Shown here in pieces: positions 53,729 to 62,600 of a stretch of DNA of 64,000 nt. The stretch comes from Myxococcales bacterium (lineage in GTDB: Bacteria > Myxococcota_A > Polyangia > Palsa-1104 > JAEUJZ01). Below the pieces are notes generated by a model. That model ran no database searches, had not been told where the DNA came from, and saw only the letters and a list, made by a program, of their open reading frames with translations. The translations under genes were made by a program, and so were the position numbers. Within the stretch, counting starts at the first letter, position 1. Each line of letters starts with the position of its first letter. The stretch covers positions 296,689-360,688 of the forward strand of contig JAEUJZ010000013.1 in assembly GCA_016794505.1 (NCBI GenBank), written 5' to 3'.

Positions 53729-54991
53729 TCAGGGCGCACCCCCTTTTCTTGCTTCACCCGGCGGTGCATCGCGTGGCTCGGCCTTGGGTGGCGAAGCCGG
53801 GGCGCGTTCACCGTCGACGTGGATGGCGCCCGCCACGATCTGCTGACGCAGCGACTCGACACGAGCCCGCACCGCAGGCGCGATCATGCCGCGCTCGGGT
53901 TCGGCATAGACATAGTCGACGCCGCCTTCGGCCAAGCCGAACACGCGCACGCCGCTTTCAAAGCGACCCCGCTTCAGATCGGCGATCACTTCAAAGACGC
54001 TGACATCGACGCGCTTGATCATCGACGTCAGGATCACACCCGGCGCCTCATCCCACTGATCGCAGTCGACACCGATCGCCTTCTGCTTGTGCTCACGCGC
54101 TGCTTCAAAGACACCCAGGCCCGTCGAGCCAGCCGCGTGAAAGATCACCTCGGCCTTGGCTGCATACTGCGCCATGGCTAGCTCTTTGCCTCGCGTGGGG
54201 TTCTTGAACGCATCGCCACTGGTCCCGGCATAGCCGACCAGCACCCGGCAGTCCGGGCAGACGGAACGTACGCCCAGGCGATAGCCGTTTTCAAACTTGT
54301 GGATCAGTGGAATGTCCATGCCGCCGACGAAGCCAACCACGTGGCTTGCGGTGGACAGGCCGGCGATGGCCCCCACCAGATAGCTGCCTTCTTCTTCCCG
54401 AAACTTCAGCGCCACCATGTTCTTGGGTGGCATCACAAAGCCGTGCTCGTCGAACTTGGCGTAGTCGACATTGGCGAAGCGCCGCTGTGGGTAGTCCTTG
54501 GCCACCATCAGCATGTCATCGGAAAACACGAAGCCGACCCCGATGATCAGATCGAAGCCGCGCGCAGCCAGCAGGCGCAGGCCCGACTCGCGATCAGTGC
54601 CTTCGCCGGGCTCGATGAACTCGGCCTCGATGTCTAGCTCGCGCTGTGCTCGCTCGACACCGCGATACGCCGCATCGTTGAACGACTTGTCGCCGCGCCC
54701 GCCGACATCGAACACCAACCCGACGCGCAGCCGATCACGACTGACCGCCGCGGTCGAGCGTCCCGTCGAGCTTCCGGTCGGCAGAAGCAAAAGGCCGTTC
54801 AGCAGCACGAGCCCAAGCGTCACTCCAAGCAGGCGCCATCTAAGCGACCGCTGTCCCGCAGACCAGCCTGCCGCCGACCTCGTCTTGTCACGTCGTGGGC
54901 TTCCTTCGTTCGCTGTGTGTGAATCCAGGCGCGCCTGCACATCGGGCGTCTTACCACACAATCCCTGCGGACTTGTGTATTCTATCGCCAT
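53729..54991 (-). CDS. BMP-family substrate-binding protein (nucleoside-type)
   Basis: A 420-residue binding protein of the Med/BMP (PnrA-like) family. LVFDVGGRGDKSFND, LIIGVGFVFSDD, VGFVGGMDIPLIHKFENGY, IFHAAGSTGLGVFEAA and GVDCDQWDEAP are the family blocks. The N-terminal helix LLGVTLGLVLLNGLLLLP lacks a lipobox Cys, so it is probably membrane-anchored rather than a lipoprotein. The C-terminal tail is Pro/Ala-rich. The start is uncertain: the ATG at 54991 shares the sequence CATG with the start of the divergent gene; a GTG near 54940 is a possible alternative. Ligands of this family are purine nucleosides. Confidence 0.85.
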   Translation of the reverse strand: MAIEYTSPQGLCGKTPDVQARLDSHTANEGSPRRDKTRSAAGWSAGQRSLRWRLLGVTLGLVLLNGLLLLPTGSSTGRSTAAVSRDRLRVGLVFDVGGRGDKSFNDAAYRGVERAQRELDIEAEFIEPGEGTDRESGLRLLAARGFDLIIGVGFVFSDDMLMVAKDYPQRRFANVDYAKFDEHGFVMPPKNMVALKFREEEGSYLVGAIAGLSTASHVVGFVGGMDIPLIHKFENGYRLGVRSVCPDCRVLVGYAGTSGDAFKNPTRGKELAMAQYAAKAEVIFHAAGSTGLGVFEAAREHKQKAIGVDCDQWDEAPGVILTSMIKRVDVSVFEVIADLKRGRFESGVRVFGLAEGGVDYVYAEPERGMIAPAVRARVESLRQQIVAGAIHVDGERAPASPPKAEPRDAPPGEARKGGAP

Positions 54992-55199
54992 GTCGCGCCG
55001 GAAGGTCTCGACGACGATCTACATCACTGAAGAGCAGGACCAAGCCCTAAAGCGCCTGCACGCCGAGACCCGAGTTCCTGTTGCTGAGTACATTCGTCAA
55101 GGAATCGACATGGTCCTTGAGCGCCACCGGGCCGCAATCGCGGCGCAGCGCCAGCTCAGCTTTGACGACCTGTTGCCGCGAGGCTCGCGCTCTTCCTGA
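54990..55199 (+). CDS. Ribbon-helix-helix DNA-binding protein
   Basis: A 69-residue protein with the RHH pattern: KVSTTIYITEEQDQALKRL forms the beta strand and first helix and TRVPVAEYIRQGIDMVLERH the second. Such proteins repress their own promoters, often as antitoxins, and this one may control the divergent BMP gene, whose start shares the CATG. The TATTCT close upstream of ATG (54979-54984) leaves no room for a ribosome-binding site, so the message may be leaderless. No toxin gene is visible beside it. Confidence 0.75.
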   Translation: MSRRKVSTTIYITEEQDQALKRLHAETRVPVAEYIRQGIDMVLERHRAAIAAQRQLSFDDLLPRGSRSS

Positions 55200-55280
55200 G
55201 TCGGCACGGCTTGACCGCTCAGCACGCGCAAGAGTATGCCGCCGCTCCGATTTCGCTCTGCTGCGGTTCTGGAGCTCTCA

Positions 55281-57039
55281 ATGCACGTGCCGACTCACAC
55301 TCGTTTTCTGCTCGCTTTACTTCCGGTCGTTCTTTTGCCGTTGCCTGTCCGCAGCGACTGGCCCATGGCCCGCCAAGACGGCCGGCGCAGCGGTGCAGCG
55401 CAGGGAACCAGCGATCTCAAGAGCCCTGTTCCTGACTGGCGGACGTACTTGGGTGGCTCGCTGCAGCCGCAGCAGCTTCCATCGATCTCGACGCCGATGG
55501 GCGCTCTCAGGTCACCGATCGCACGCCCGTCTATACCCTGCAGCCGCATCGCCTGGCTGCGGGTGGACCACTCCTCGACCTGTTCCACCAGGATCTAGAT
55601 GGAGACGGACTGGTGCTGCGTGCCGACGGCAGCGAGCGCTGGAGCAAGCCAATCGAGAACGATCCACTGGGCGACCTGGTCCCAGCCACTCTGGATGCCG
55701 ACGCAACCACGGATCTTGTGGTGCAGTGGGGCGATCCCAGAGATGTCGTGCTACGAACCCGCGGGCTCTCTGGTATCGACGGCGCAAAGCTCCAGGATGC
55801 GGAACCTATGACGCCAGGTGCCAGACGGCAGCCAGCCGGGTTTGCCGTCGGTCCATGGAACAGCGACGGACTCGACGACGTATACACGCAAGGACCCAAG
55901 ACCCAGGTACTGTCCGGGGCCAACGGCGCGCTTCCCGCAAGCGGCGGATCGAGCGTCGGCTACTTCATGCCAAGCCTCATCGACAGCAACAGCGACGGCA
56001 GCGATGAAGTCCTTTTGCACGGAGGCTTCACGCCCGTGCGGCTGTGCGATCACGTGCTGACCTCGACACTGTGGATGTCACCCGACGACGATCGCCCGTT
56101 CCCCTATTGCGCCGTTGCCAGCTGCCCGCAAGGGCCGATCTTCGTCGAAGGCGCGCTCAAGTATCCCGCGCGGCGCAAGCGCACGCCGCTGTCCGGCGCA
56201 AGTCTTGGCCGCTTTGCAACGCAGGTCTTGGCCGCGGGCCGCAGCTTTGTCAACGAGGCCAGCGCACTCGCCGCAAGCGCGTACTTGGGACAGCTAACCA
56301 GCGCAGCGGTGCATCAAGAGCTGACGGGAACCGGCCACCCCACAGCGGTGCTGGGATCCAGCGATGGATTTCTATAGGGGATCAACGCCTGCGACGGCTC
56401 GTTGGACTTCGCGGTTCCTTTCGACGTTGCCGTCGGTAAATCCGTCTTTTCCGACACCGATGGGGACGGCAAAGACGAGATCCTGGTCAGCGCAGCAGAT
56501 GGCTATCTGTATGCGCTCTAAGAATCAAAGCCTGCCCTGCCCTGCCCTGCCCAGGTCCTCGACGTAGATCCCGAGCAGCCGGGTGAGCGAGATGTCGACG
56601 CCATCACCAGCTCAGACCGCATGAGCGCCCGCTGGAGCCCAGCGCCCGGTGCCCACGGGTACGAAGTCGCCATCGTGACTGCAGATGGCCGCGCGATCTC
56701 GGACTGGAAAAACGCCGGGTTGTCCGTGAAGCCACCATCGGCGAGCTCAGTCTGCAGCGCGGCGTGCTCTATCTGTTTGCGGTGCGAGTGCTGTCACCCT
56801 CTGGACGCTCGGGCGCTGCACTCAGCGACGGTATCGGTCTTGTCCGCGTCGTCAGCCAAGATGCAGGATCCGCGGATGTTTCCACGTCGGATGACGAGCC
56901 CGTGTCAAGAAGCGGCTGCGACTGTCACAGCGTCGGCATCAGCCCGACTCCGACGGCGCTTGGCAGCATGTGGCTCGCCCTGGTCGCGCTGTTGCTGCAG
57001 CGGCGCCGGATCCAGAGCCGCCGCAAGTCACAGCGCTAG
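55281..57039 (+). pseudogene. Decayed FG-GAP/VCBS-type secreted protein with MYXO-CTERM-like tail
   Basis: One gene broken in at least four places. It begins with a signal peptide (RFLLALLPVVLLPLPV), then SDWPMARQDGRRSG, a typical start of FG-GAP/VCBS repeat proteins. The reading shifts near 55485 from one frame to the next (a 1-nt loss or 2-nt gain); from there the frame has FG-GAP-like units (DLDGDGLVLRADG, DTDGDGKDEILV) to a TAG at 56375 and a TAA at 56519, both in-frame, and shifts again near 56715. The final frame ends RSGCDCHSVG, a hydrophobic helix and a basic tail, which is the MYXO-CTERM sorting pattern. The last stop overlaps the next gene's stop in CTAG. Conserved protein sense across all breaks shows recent decay. 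Confidence 0.75.
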
Positions 57040-57980
57040 CGCCCAGCTTTGGGCGTCAGGATCTCGCCGAGCTTTTCCTGGGCTCGTTCGAGATCGCCGT
57101 CGTACTTCAGCACGACGTTCAGCGTCTGTTCGACCAAGCTCTTGTCGAGCGTGTCGGCGTGCAGCAGCGCCAGAGCCCGCACCCATTCGAGCGTCTCGGC
57201 GATGCTGGGATCTTTCTTTAAGTCGAGCTTGCGCAGCGCGTGGATCACCCGCACCACTTCCGCAACAAGCTGCTGCGGCGCCTCGGGAAGCCGGGCGCGC
57301 ACGATGGCCTGCTCGCGCTCGGCATCGGGGAAGCCGATGTGCAGATACAGGCAGCGCCGCTTCAGCGCATCGGTCATCTCGCGGGCGTTGTTCGACGTCA
57401 ATACAACGATCGGCACGTGCTGCGCTCGCAGTGTCCCTAGCTCGGGAATCGACACCTGAAAGTCCGACAGCACTTCCAAAAGAAAGGCCTCGAACTCGGC
57501 TTCGGCGCGATCCACTTCGTCGATCAAGAGCACGCAGCGATGGGGCGAACGCAGTGCTCGCAGAAGCGGTCGCGGCAGCAAAAACTTCTCGGAAAAGAAC
57601 GCGTCCTCTTCGCCGGCCAGCCGCTCGACTGCCTCGCGCAGCGTGCCTAAACCAGCCAAGCGCTCGCCGATCTTGTCGCGCAGCATCTGTGTGTACAGAA
57701 GCTGCTTGGGATACGCCCACTCGTACAGCGCCTTGGGCTCATCCAGCCCCTCGTAGCACTGCAAACGAATCAGCTCTAGATCCAGCGAGGCGGCGATCAC
57801 TTTCGAAAGCTCGGTCTTGCCGCAGCCCGCGGGTCCCTCGACCAGAAGCGGCTTCTGCAGCCGGTCGGCGAGGAACACGGCCGTGGCAATCCGCTTGTCG
57901 GCGACATAGCCCTGCTGCGAGAAGCGCGTCAGCACCTCATCGACTGAGGCGAAGCTGTGAACAGACTGCGCAAGCGACAT
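57036..57980 (-). CDS. MoxR-type AAA+ ATPase
   Basis: About 314 residues (ATG 57980; an ATG four codons earlier at 57992 is equally weak). AAA+ motor of the MoxR/CoxD type: Walker A GPAGCGKTEL, Walker B VLLIDEVDRA, sensor 1 VVLTSNNAREM, sensor 2 region RRCLYLHIGFP. These ATPases usually act with a VWA-domain partner in metal-centre assembly or protein remodelling; no VWA gene is adjacent. It resembles the CoxD group linked to molybdenum hydroxylases, so a role for the operon at 13.5-19 kb is possible but speculative. Confidence 0.88.
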   Translation of the reverse strand: MSLAQSVHSFASVDEVLTRFSQQGYVADKRIATAVFLADRLQKPLLVEGPAGCGKTELSKVIAASLDLELIRLQCYEGLDEPKALYEWAYPKQLLYTQMLRDKIGERLAGLGTLREAVERLAGEEDAFFSEKFLLPRPLLRALRSPHRCVLLIDEVDRAEAEFEAFLLEVLSDFQVSIPELGTLRAQHVPIVVLTSNNAREMTDALKRRCLYLHIGFPDAEREQAIVRARLPEAPQQLVAEVVRVIHALRKLDLKKDPSIAETLEWVRALALLHADTLDKSLVEQTLNVVLKYDGDLERAQEKLGEILTPKAGR

Positions 57981-58072
57981 GCGCCGCAGCATGACACAAG
58001 CGCAGCAAGCGAGTCACCAGCCCGCCGCAATTCCACGCCCTTCCGCAAAGCGCGGCTTGATATGCTCGGCCC

Positions 58073-59719
58073 ATGTCACTGGCCGTCGACCGCCCTCTTC
58101 CGACGTTTCCCGACACGTTCAACTTGGCTGAGTACTTCTTGGATCGTCGCATCTTGGAAGGCCGCGGCGACCGACTGGCCGTCATCGACGATCGCGGTGA
58201 GTACAGCTATGCCCATGTTCAGGCCCAGGCCGAGCACCTGGCCGGCACGCTGTGGCAGGCCGGCATTCGCCCCGAAGATCGCTGCCTGATTGGCCTTTGG
58301 GACTGCGTCGAGTTCGCCGCCAGCTTCTTCGGCATCGTCAAGGCCGGCGCCGTCGTTGCCATGGTCAATCCCGAGCTCGCCGACGGCGATTACCAGGGAT
58401 ACCTGAGCTATACCCGCTGTCGTGCGCTGATCGTCGACACCGCGCTGTACCGACGGCTGGCACCGCTTCTGCACAGCGCGGGCGAAGCCATCGACTGCCT
58501 GCGCCTGATTGTCCTTGTCGACACGCAGCCCGCAGAGCCGGGTGCATCGTCCCCTGTGGCCCCGCCCGACGGCATCGCTCTGCGCACCTGGGACGACGTG
58601 CAGCGCGGCCCCCGCCGCGGAACCTATGCCACCAGCAAAGACGATCCCGCGGTCTGGTTGTTTACCAGTGGCTCGACGGGAAAGCCCAAGGCCGCGGTGC
58701 ATTTCCATCACGACTTCGCATACAACACCGAGTGCTATGCCAAGCAGGTCCTCGGCATCCGCGAAGACGACGTCACTCTGGCCGTGCCCAAGCTGTACTT
58801 CGGCTATGCCACAGGCACGAACCTCTTGTTCCCATTTTCCGTCGGAGCCAAGACCGTCCTCTACCGCGATCGCTGGTCGCCCGAGCGCCTGTTCGAACAG
58901 GTCGCACGCCACCGCGCCACCCTGCTTACCGGCGTGCCCACTGCGATGAGCCGCATGCTGGAAGCGGATCCCGAGCGGCGGCGCAGCTTGCAGCCGCTGC
59001 GCGTCGTGTTGTCGGCCGGTGAAGCGCTGCCGGAAGAGCTCTACCGTCGCTTTCTGGCCGCCTATGGCGTCGAGATCCTCGACGGAATCGGCTCGGCTGA
59101 GCTCTTCCACATCTATATCAGCAACCGCGTGGGCCAAGTGCGTCCCGGCTCGCTCGGGCGCTTGGTCCCCGGCTATCACGCTCGCATCGTTCGCGACGAC
59201 GGCAGCGAGTGGGGCCGCGATGCCGAGATCGGCGAAATCGGCACGCTGTGGGTGCGCGGCGACTCCGCAGCGCTGTGTTATTGGCAAGCGCACGAGTCGA
59301 GCAAAAAGACGCTGCGCGGCGACTGGGTGGTCTCGGGAGACCTCTTCCACCGCGATGCCGAGGGATACTTCTACTACGACGGCCGCGCCGACGATCTTTT
59401 GAAGCTGGGCGGCATCTTTGTCTCGCCCCTTGAAGTCGAAGGCGCGCTCTTGCAGCACGAAGCGGTCCTGGAAGTCGCTGTCGTCGGCGAAGAAAACGCC
59501 GAGGGCCTGATCAAAGGGCTGGCCTTTGTCGTCCCACAGAGCGGTCACCGTCCCGACGAAGAGCTCGCGCGCTCGATCCTCGCCTTTGGCAAGAGTCGCC
59601 TGGCTCACTACAAGGTGCCGCAGCGCATCGAGTTCGTGGAGGCTCTACCTCGATCGGATCGCGGCAAAGTGCTGCGCCGTGTGCTGCAGCAGCGCCCACG
59701 CGGCGGCAGCGCGTCCTAG
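58073..59719 (+). CDS. Benzoate-CoA ligase family protein
   Basis: A 548-residue ANL ligase. The N-terminal PDTFNLAEYFLDRRI, the P-loop WLFTSGSTGKPKA, the family-specific KLYFGYATGTNLLFPF, and the C-terminal YDGRADDLLKLGG and LPRSDRGKVLRR match benzoate- and related aryl-CoA ligases. It likely makes an aryl-CoA thioester for aromatic degradation. The start ATG is 8 bases after a weak site. With the CoA ligase and molybdenum hydroxylase at 13.5-19 kb it hints at aromatic-acid metabolism, but ring-cleavage genes are not in the window. Confidence 0.9.
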   Translation: MSLAVDRPLPTFPDTFNLAEYFLDRRILEGRGDRLAVIDDRGEYSYAHVQAQAEHLAGTLWQAGIRPEDRCLIGLWDCVEFAASFFGIVKAGAVVAMVNPELADGDYQGYLSYTRCRALIVDTALYRRLAPLLHSAGEAIDCLRLIVLVDTQPAEPGASSPVAPPDGIALRTWDDVQRGPRRGTYATSKDDPAVWLFTSGSTGKPKAAVHFHHDFAYNTECYAKQVLGIREDDVTLAVPKLYFGYATGTNLLFPFSVGAKTVLYRDRWSPERLFEQVARHRATLLTGVPTAMSRMLEADPERRRSLQPLRVVLSAGEALPEELYRRFLAAYGVEILDGIGSAELFHIYISNRVGQVRPGSLGRLVPGYHARIVRDDGSEWGRDAEIGEIGTLWVRGDSAALCYWQAHESSKKTLRGDWVVSGDLFHRDAEGYFYYDGRADDLLKLGGIFVSPLEVEGALLQHEAVLEVAVVGEENAEGLIKGLAFVVPQSGHRPDEELARSILAFGKSRLAHYKVPQRIEFVEALPRSDRGKVLRRVLQQRPRGGSAS

Positions 59720-59784
59720 CGCGCTCCTCCTGTGGCAGCCATCGTTATTGTTCATCGTTCATCGTCGCTCAAAGGGGGGATGCC

Positions 59785-60534
59785 GTGTCGGAACCGTGGA
59801 GCATGGCCGTGTTGTTCGTTGTCGGCGGCTTGGCTGCGTCGCTGAACGCGGTAGCCGGTGGCGGGTCGCTGATTGCCTTTCCTGCGCAGATCGCACTCGG
59901 TGCTTCCGCGCTGCAGGCCAATGCGACGTGCTCGGCTGCGCTGTGGCTCGGCGGACTTGCGAGCGCCCTTGGCTATTACTCGCAGCTTCACAAGACCCGC
60001 CACTACCTGACCTGGCTCGCCATCCCCAGCGCGATTGGATCGCTGATCGGAGCCTGGCTGCTTTCGATCACATCCGAGCGGCTGTTTCACCAAGTGGTAC
60101 CCGCGCTGGTGCTTCTGGCCACGCTGCTACTTGCACTGCAGCCCTGGCTGCGTCCGTCGGGACCGCGACGCATTCCGCTTTTCGCCGTCATCGCCCTGCA
60201 GTTTTTGATCTGCGTGTACGGTGGCTATTTCGGAGCCGCCATGGGCATCCTGATGTTGGCCTTGATGGGGCTGTTCATCGACGGAGATCTGCACCAACTA
60301 AACGCGCTCAAGATGTGGCTGGCGATGATCGTGAACATCATCGCCACCGTCGCCTTTGTTTGGCAGGGCCTAGTGCAGATCGGCCCCATGCTGGCGATTG
60401 CCGCCGGGGCTCTTTCCGGTGGCTATCTGGCGGCCCGCATGGCGCAGCGCGTGGCCCCAGGACGCGTGCGCATCGTCGTCGTCTTTTTGGGTTTTCTGCT
60501 CTCGCTCTGGTTTGCCTATCGCGCTTGGTTCTAG
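59785..60534 (+). CDS. TSUP (TauE/SafE) family membrane permease
   Basis: A 249-residue membrane protein with about eight helices in the TSUP layout, starting at a GTG. The family signature is the N-terminal LNAVAGGGSLIAFPAQIALG and the repeated VYGGYFGAAMGILMLALMG in the second half. TSUP carriers move sulfonates, sulfite or organic anions across the inner membrane. The substrate is not clear. It lies 65 bp after the benzoate-CoA ligase gene and may be co-transcribed, in which case an aromatic acid is a candidate. Confidence 0.85.
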   Translation: MSEPWSMAVLFVVGGLAASLNAVAGGGSLIAFPAQIALGASALQANATCSAALWLGGLASALGYYSQLHKTRHYLTWLAIPSAIGSLIGAWLLSITSERLFHQVVPALVLLATLLLALQPWLRPSGPRRIPLFAVIALQFLICVYGGYFGAAMGILMLALMGLFIDGDLHQLNALKMWLAMIVNIIATVAFVWQGLVQIGPMLAIAAGALSGGYLAARMAQRVAPGRVRIVVVFLGFLLSLWFAYRAWF

Positions 60535-60622
60535 CGCGTCTCGCCCTCGTCAACCCAGCGCGCAGGCTGTCGCATCCCAAAGACGGTCCCGTGCATCTCG
60601 TAGCGGCCGACTCCGCGCGATG

Positions 60623-62600
60623 TCATGCATGCGAAGCGGCAGCCAGGCTGGATAGCGCCGTCTCGCATCGTCGCAGCTCCCACGCCGCGCCAAGCGAGCG
60701 AAAGATCCGCGCTGCGGTGCGCAGGTGCTCCTGCGCAGAGTCGAAGATCAGCGCCTGATTCCCAGCCTCCAGCGCACGCTGCGCGATCCAGTAGTGCGCC
60801 AGAGCTTGCACATAGCGCAGCCCGCTCATCTCGGCGTGCTGCAGCACACTCTGCAGCCGAGCCAGTGCAACATCCCATCGACCTTCCCGCTGCAAGAGCC
60901 GGCCTTCATACAGCGCGATCTGCGCCGGAGCCAGCCGGAACATGCGCCCCAAGCGACGGAACAAGGCCATGGCCCACTGGATCGTCGGCAGGTGCTCACG
61001 AAAGGTGGGCACTTCTAGATAGACTTGATGGTCTCGACCGTCTGTGCGGCTCGCTCTTCGGCCAACGCAAGCTGTCCTTGCATCAGCGCGCAGCTTGCGG
61101 ACAAGCCGCGGGCAACCGACTCGGGAACCGGCCCCATCTCGACGGGCAAGCTGGCCAGTGTGCGCTTCAACATCTCTTCTGTTTTTTCAAACTCTCCATA
61201 GCGCAGCCACACAACGCTCTGTCCCATCAGAGACAGCGCCAAGAAGTGCGGATTCTGCGTGCGCACAGTCAGCGTTTCCATCTCGCGCGAGACATCGAGC
61301 GCTGCTGCACATTCCTCGTTGGCAATCCGCGCAAGCTGCAGCGGCAAGAGGCTGCGCAGCATCGCGAGATCGTCCTTGATGGAGCGCGCCTGCGTGACTG
61401 CTTGCTGCGCAGCCTCCGCGGCCGCAGGCAAGCGCCCCGCGTTCAGATTCACCATGGCAGCGACGCACAATAGATCGACAGCCAGAAGTCCGCTCGGCGG
61501 ATTCCGCTGCGCCGCTTGGTTCAGAAAGCGCAGGCCCATGTCGCGCAGCGGCGTATAGGACAACAAGAAAACCAGAGCGACGCGAAATCCACTCAGGGTC
61601 GAAAGGGCTAACGATGAAACGTCCAGCTCCAGCTCGATGCCCCAGAGCGTGCAGAAAAACACAAGATCAGGACGGGCCCGCCAGACATTCGTCTCTTGCA
61701 CCGACAGCGCGGCCAGGATCTCGCGCCTAGTCGCCGAGACATCCTGAGGCAGCACGGGCAAGAGCCACGGCCGACGAAGAGCCGGACGACTGGCCAGCCG
61801 ACTGAAGCTTCATTTCAGACGTGCCTTCGGCCAGTCGAGCGCCGTCTCGGGCAAGGGCAGCGCCGCCGCTTCGCACCTGGACCGCAGACTGAGGTCGGCT
61901 TCGCGCAGCTTGCCCTGGGCAAAGCGAGCTTCCGAGAGCCCGCGCAAGACCCGCACCCGCTGCAGTCGCGAAACCGAAATCAAGCGCTGCAGCGTATGCG
62001 CGTGTCCAAAGAGCGCTTCTGCTTCCGCCGAGGCCCCGCGACGCAGAGCAGACTCTGCGGCCCGTGTGAAGTTGGCTTCGGCCTTCGCCCACTCACCCGC
62101 CTCGCGGAAGTGATACGCAGCACGGCCCGCGTACAGCGGATCTTCGGGATGCGCCGCACTGATTCGCCAGGCCAAGCCCAAGTGCAGAGCATGCCGCTTT
62201 GCATCCGTGTGATCAGCCAGCAGCCGCTCTCGCAACTTGTCGTGACTGAAGCGCCATGCCTGTTCGGTCACTTCCAGGATCCCTGCTTCTGCACAGGCAA
62301 GAGCCAGCGCGTGTGTGTCCTCGCCTGGTTCATGCAGCAAGCTGAGATCAAGCTGACGACCCGTGACCGCGGCGCGCTGCAAGAACGATCGCGCGGCGTG
62401 CAGAGCCCGCCCCAGCCTGCGCTCTACGGCCTTCTTCACCCCTCCTGAAAACACCCGCTCCGGCCCCCCCGCCCAATCAACGCCAACGCCCCCGCCTCCT
62501 CCACCAACGCCCGCCCCGACTCCACGATGAAAAAGGTGTTCGGCAACAGCCGGGACAACGAAGCGCGCAGGGTCTGCCACTGGGGCGGCAGGTGACCACA
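60623..62600 (-). pseudogene. Decayed AAA/TPR regulator-type protein, 5' part missing
   Basis: Read on the minus strand, one protein sense runs through three frames. It starts at 62600 inside an AAA-ATPase segment (WQTLRASLSRLLPNTFF, then ALIGRGG), shifts frame at the C7 run 62464-62470, continues with HDKLRERLLADHTDAKRHAL and TPR-like units, meets an in-frame TGA at 61810-61812, goes on in the same frame, then shifts again near 61020 before ending at 60623. The upstream half (kinase or ATPase core) is gone; the sequence changes at 62595-62600, where the recombinase frame begins. Such AAA-TPR proteins are common in Myxococcota next to Ser/Thr kinase domains. Conserved sense makes this a real but broken gene. 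Confidence 0.75.

Noticed and set aside
58076..59608. 510-codon open frame antisense to the benzoate-CoA-ligase-like gene
   Set aside because: Long antisense frames are usual in G+C-rich genes; the plus-strand frame has all family motifs.
61810..61812. Selenocysteine or other recoding at TGA in the AAA/TPR gene
   Set aside because: Two more frameshifts and a missing 5' half show decay; no recoding hairpin was seen.
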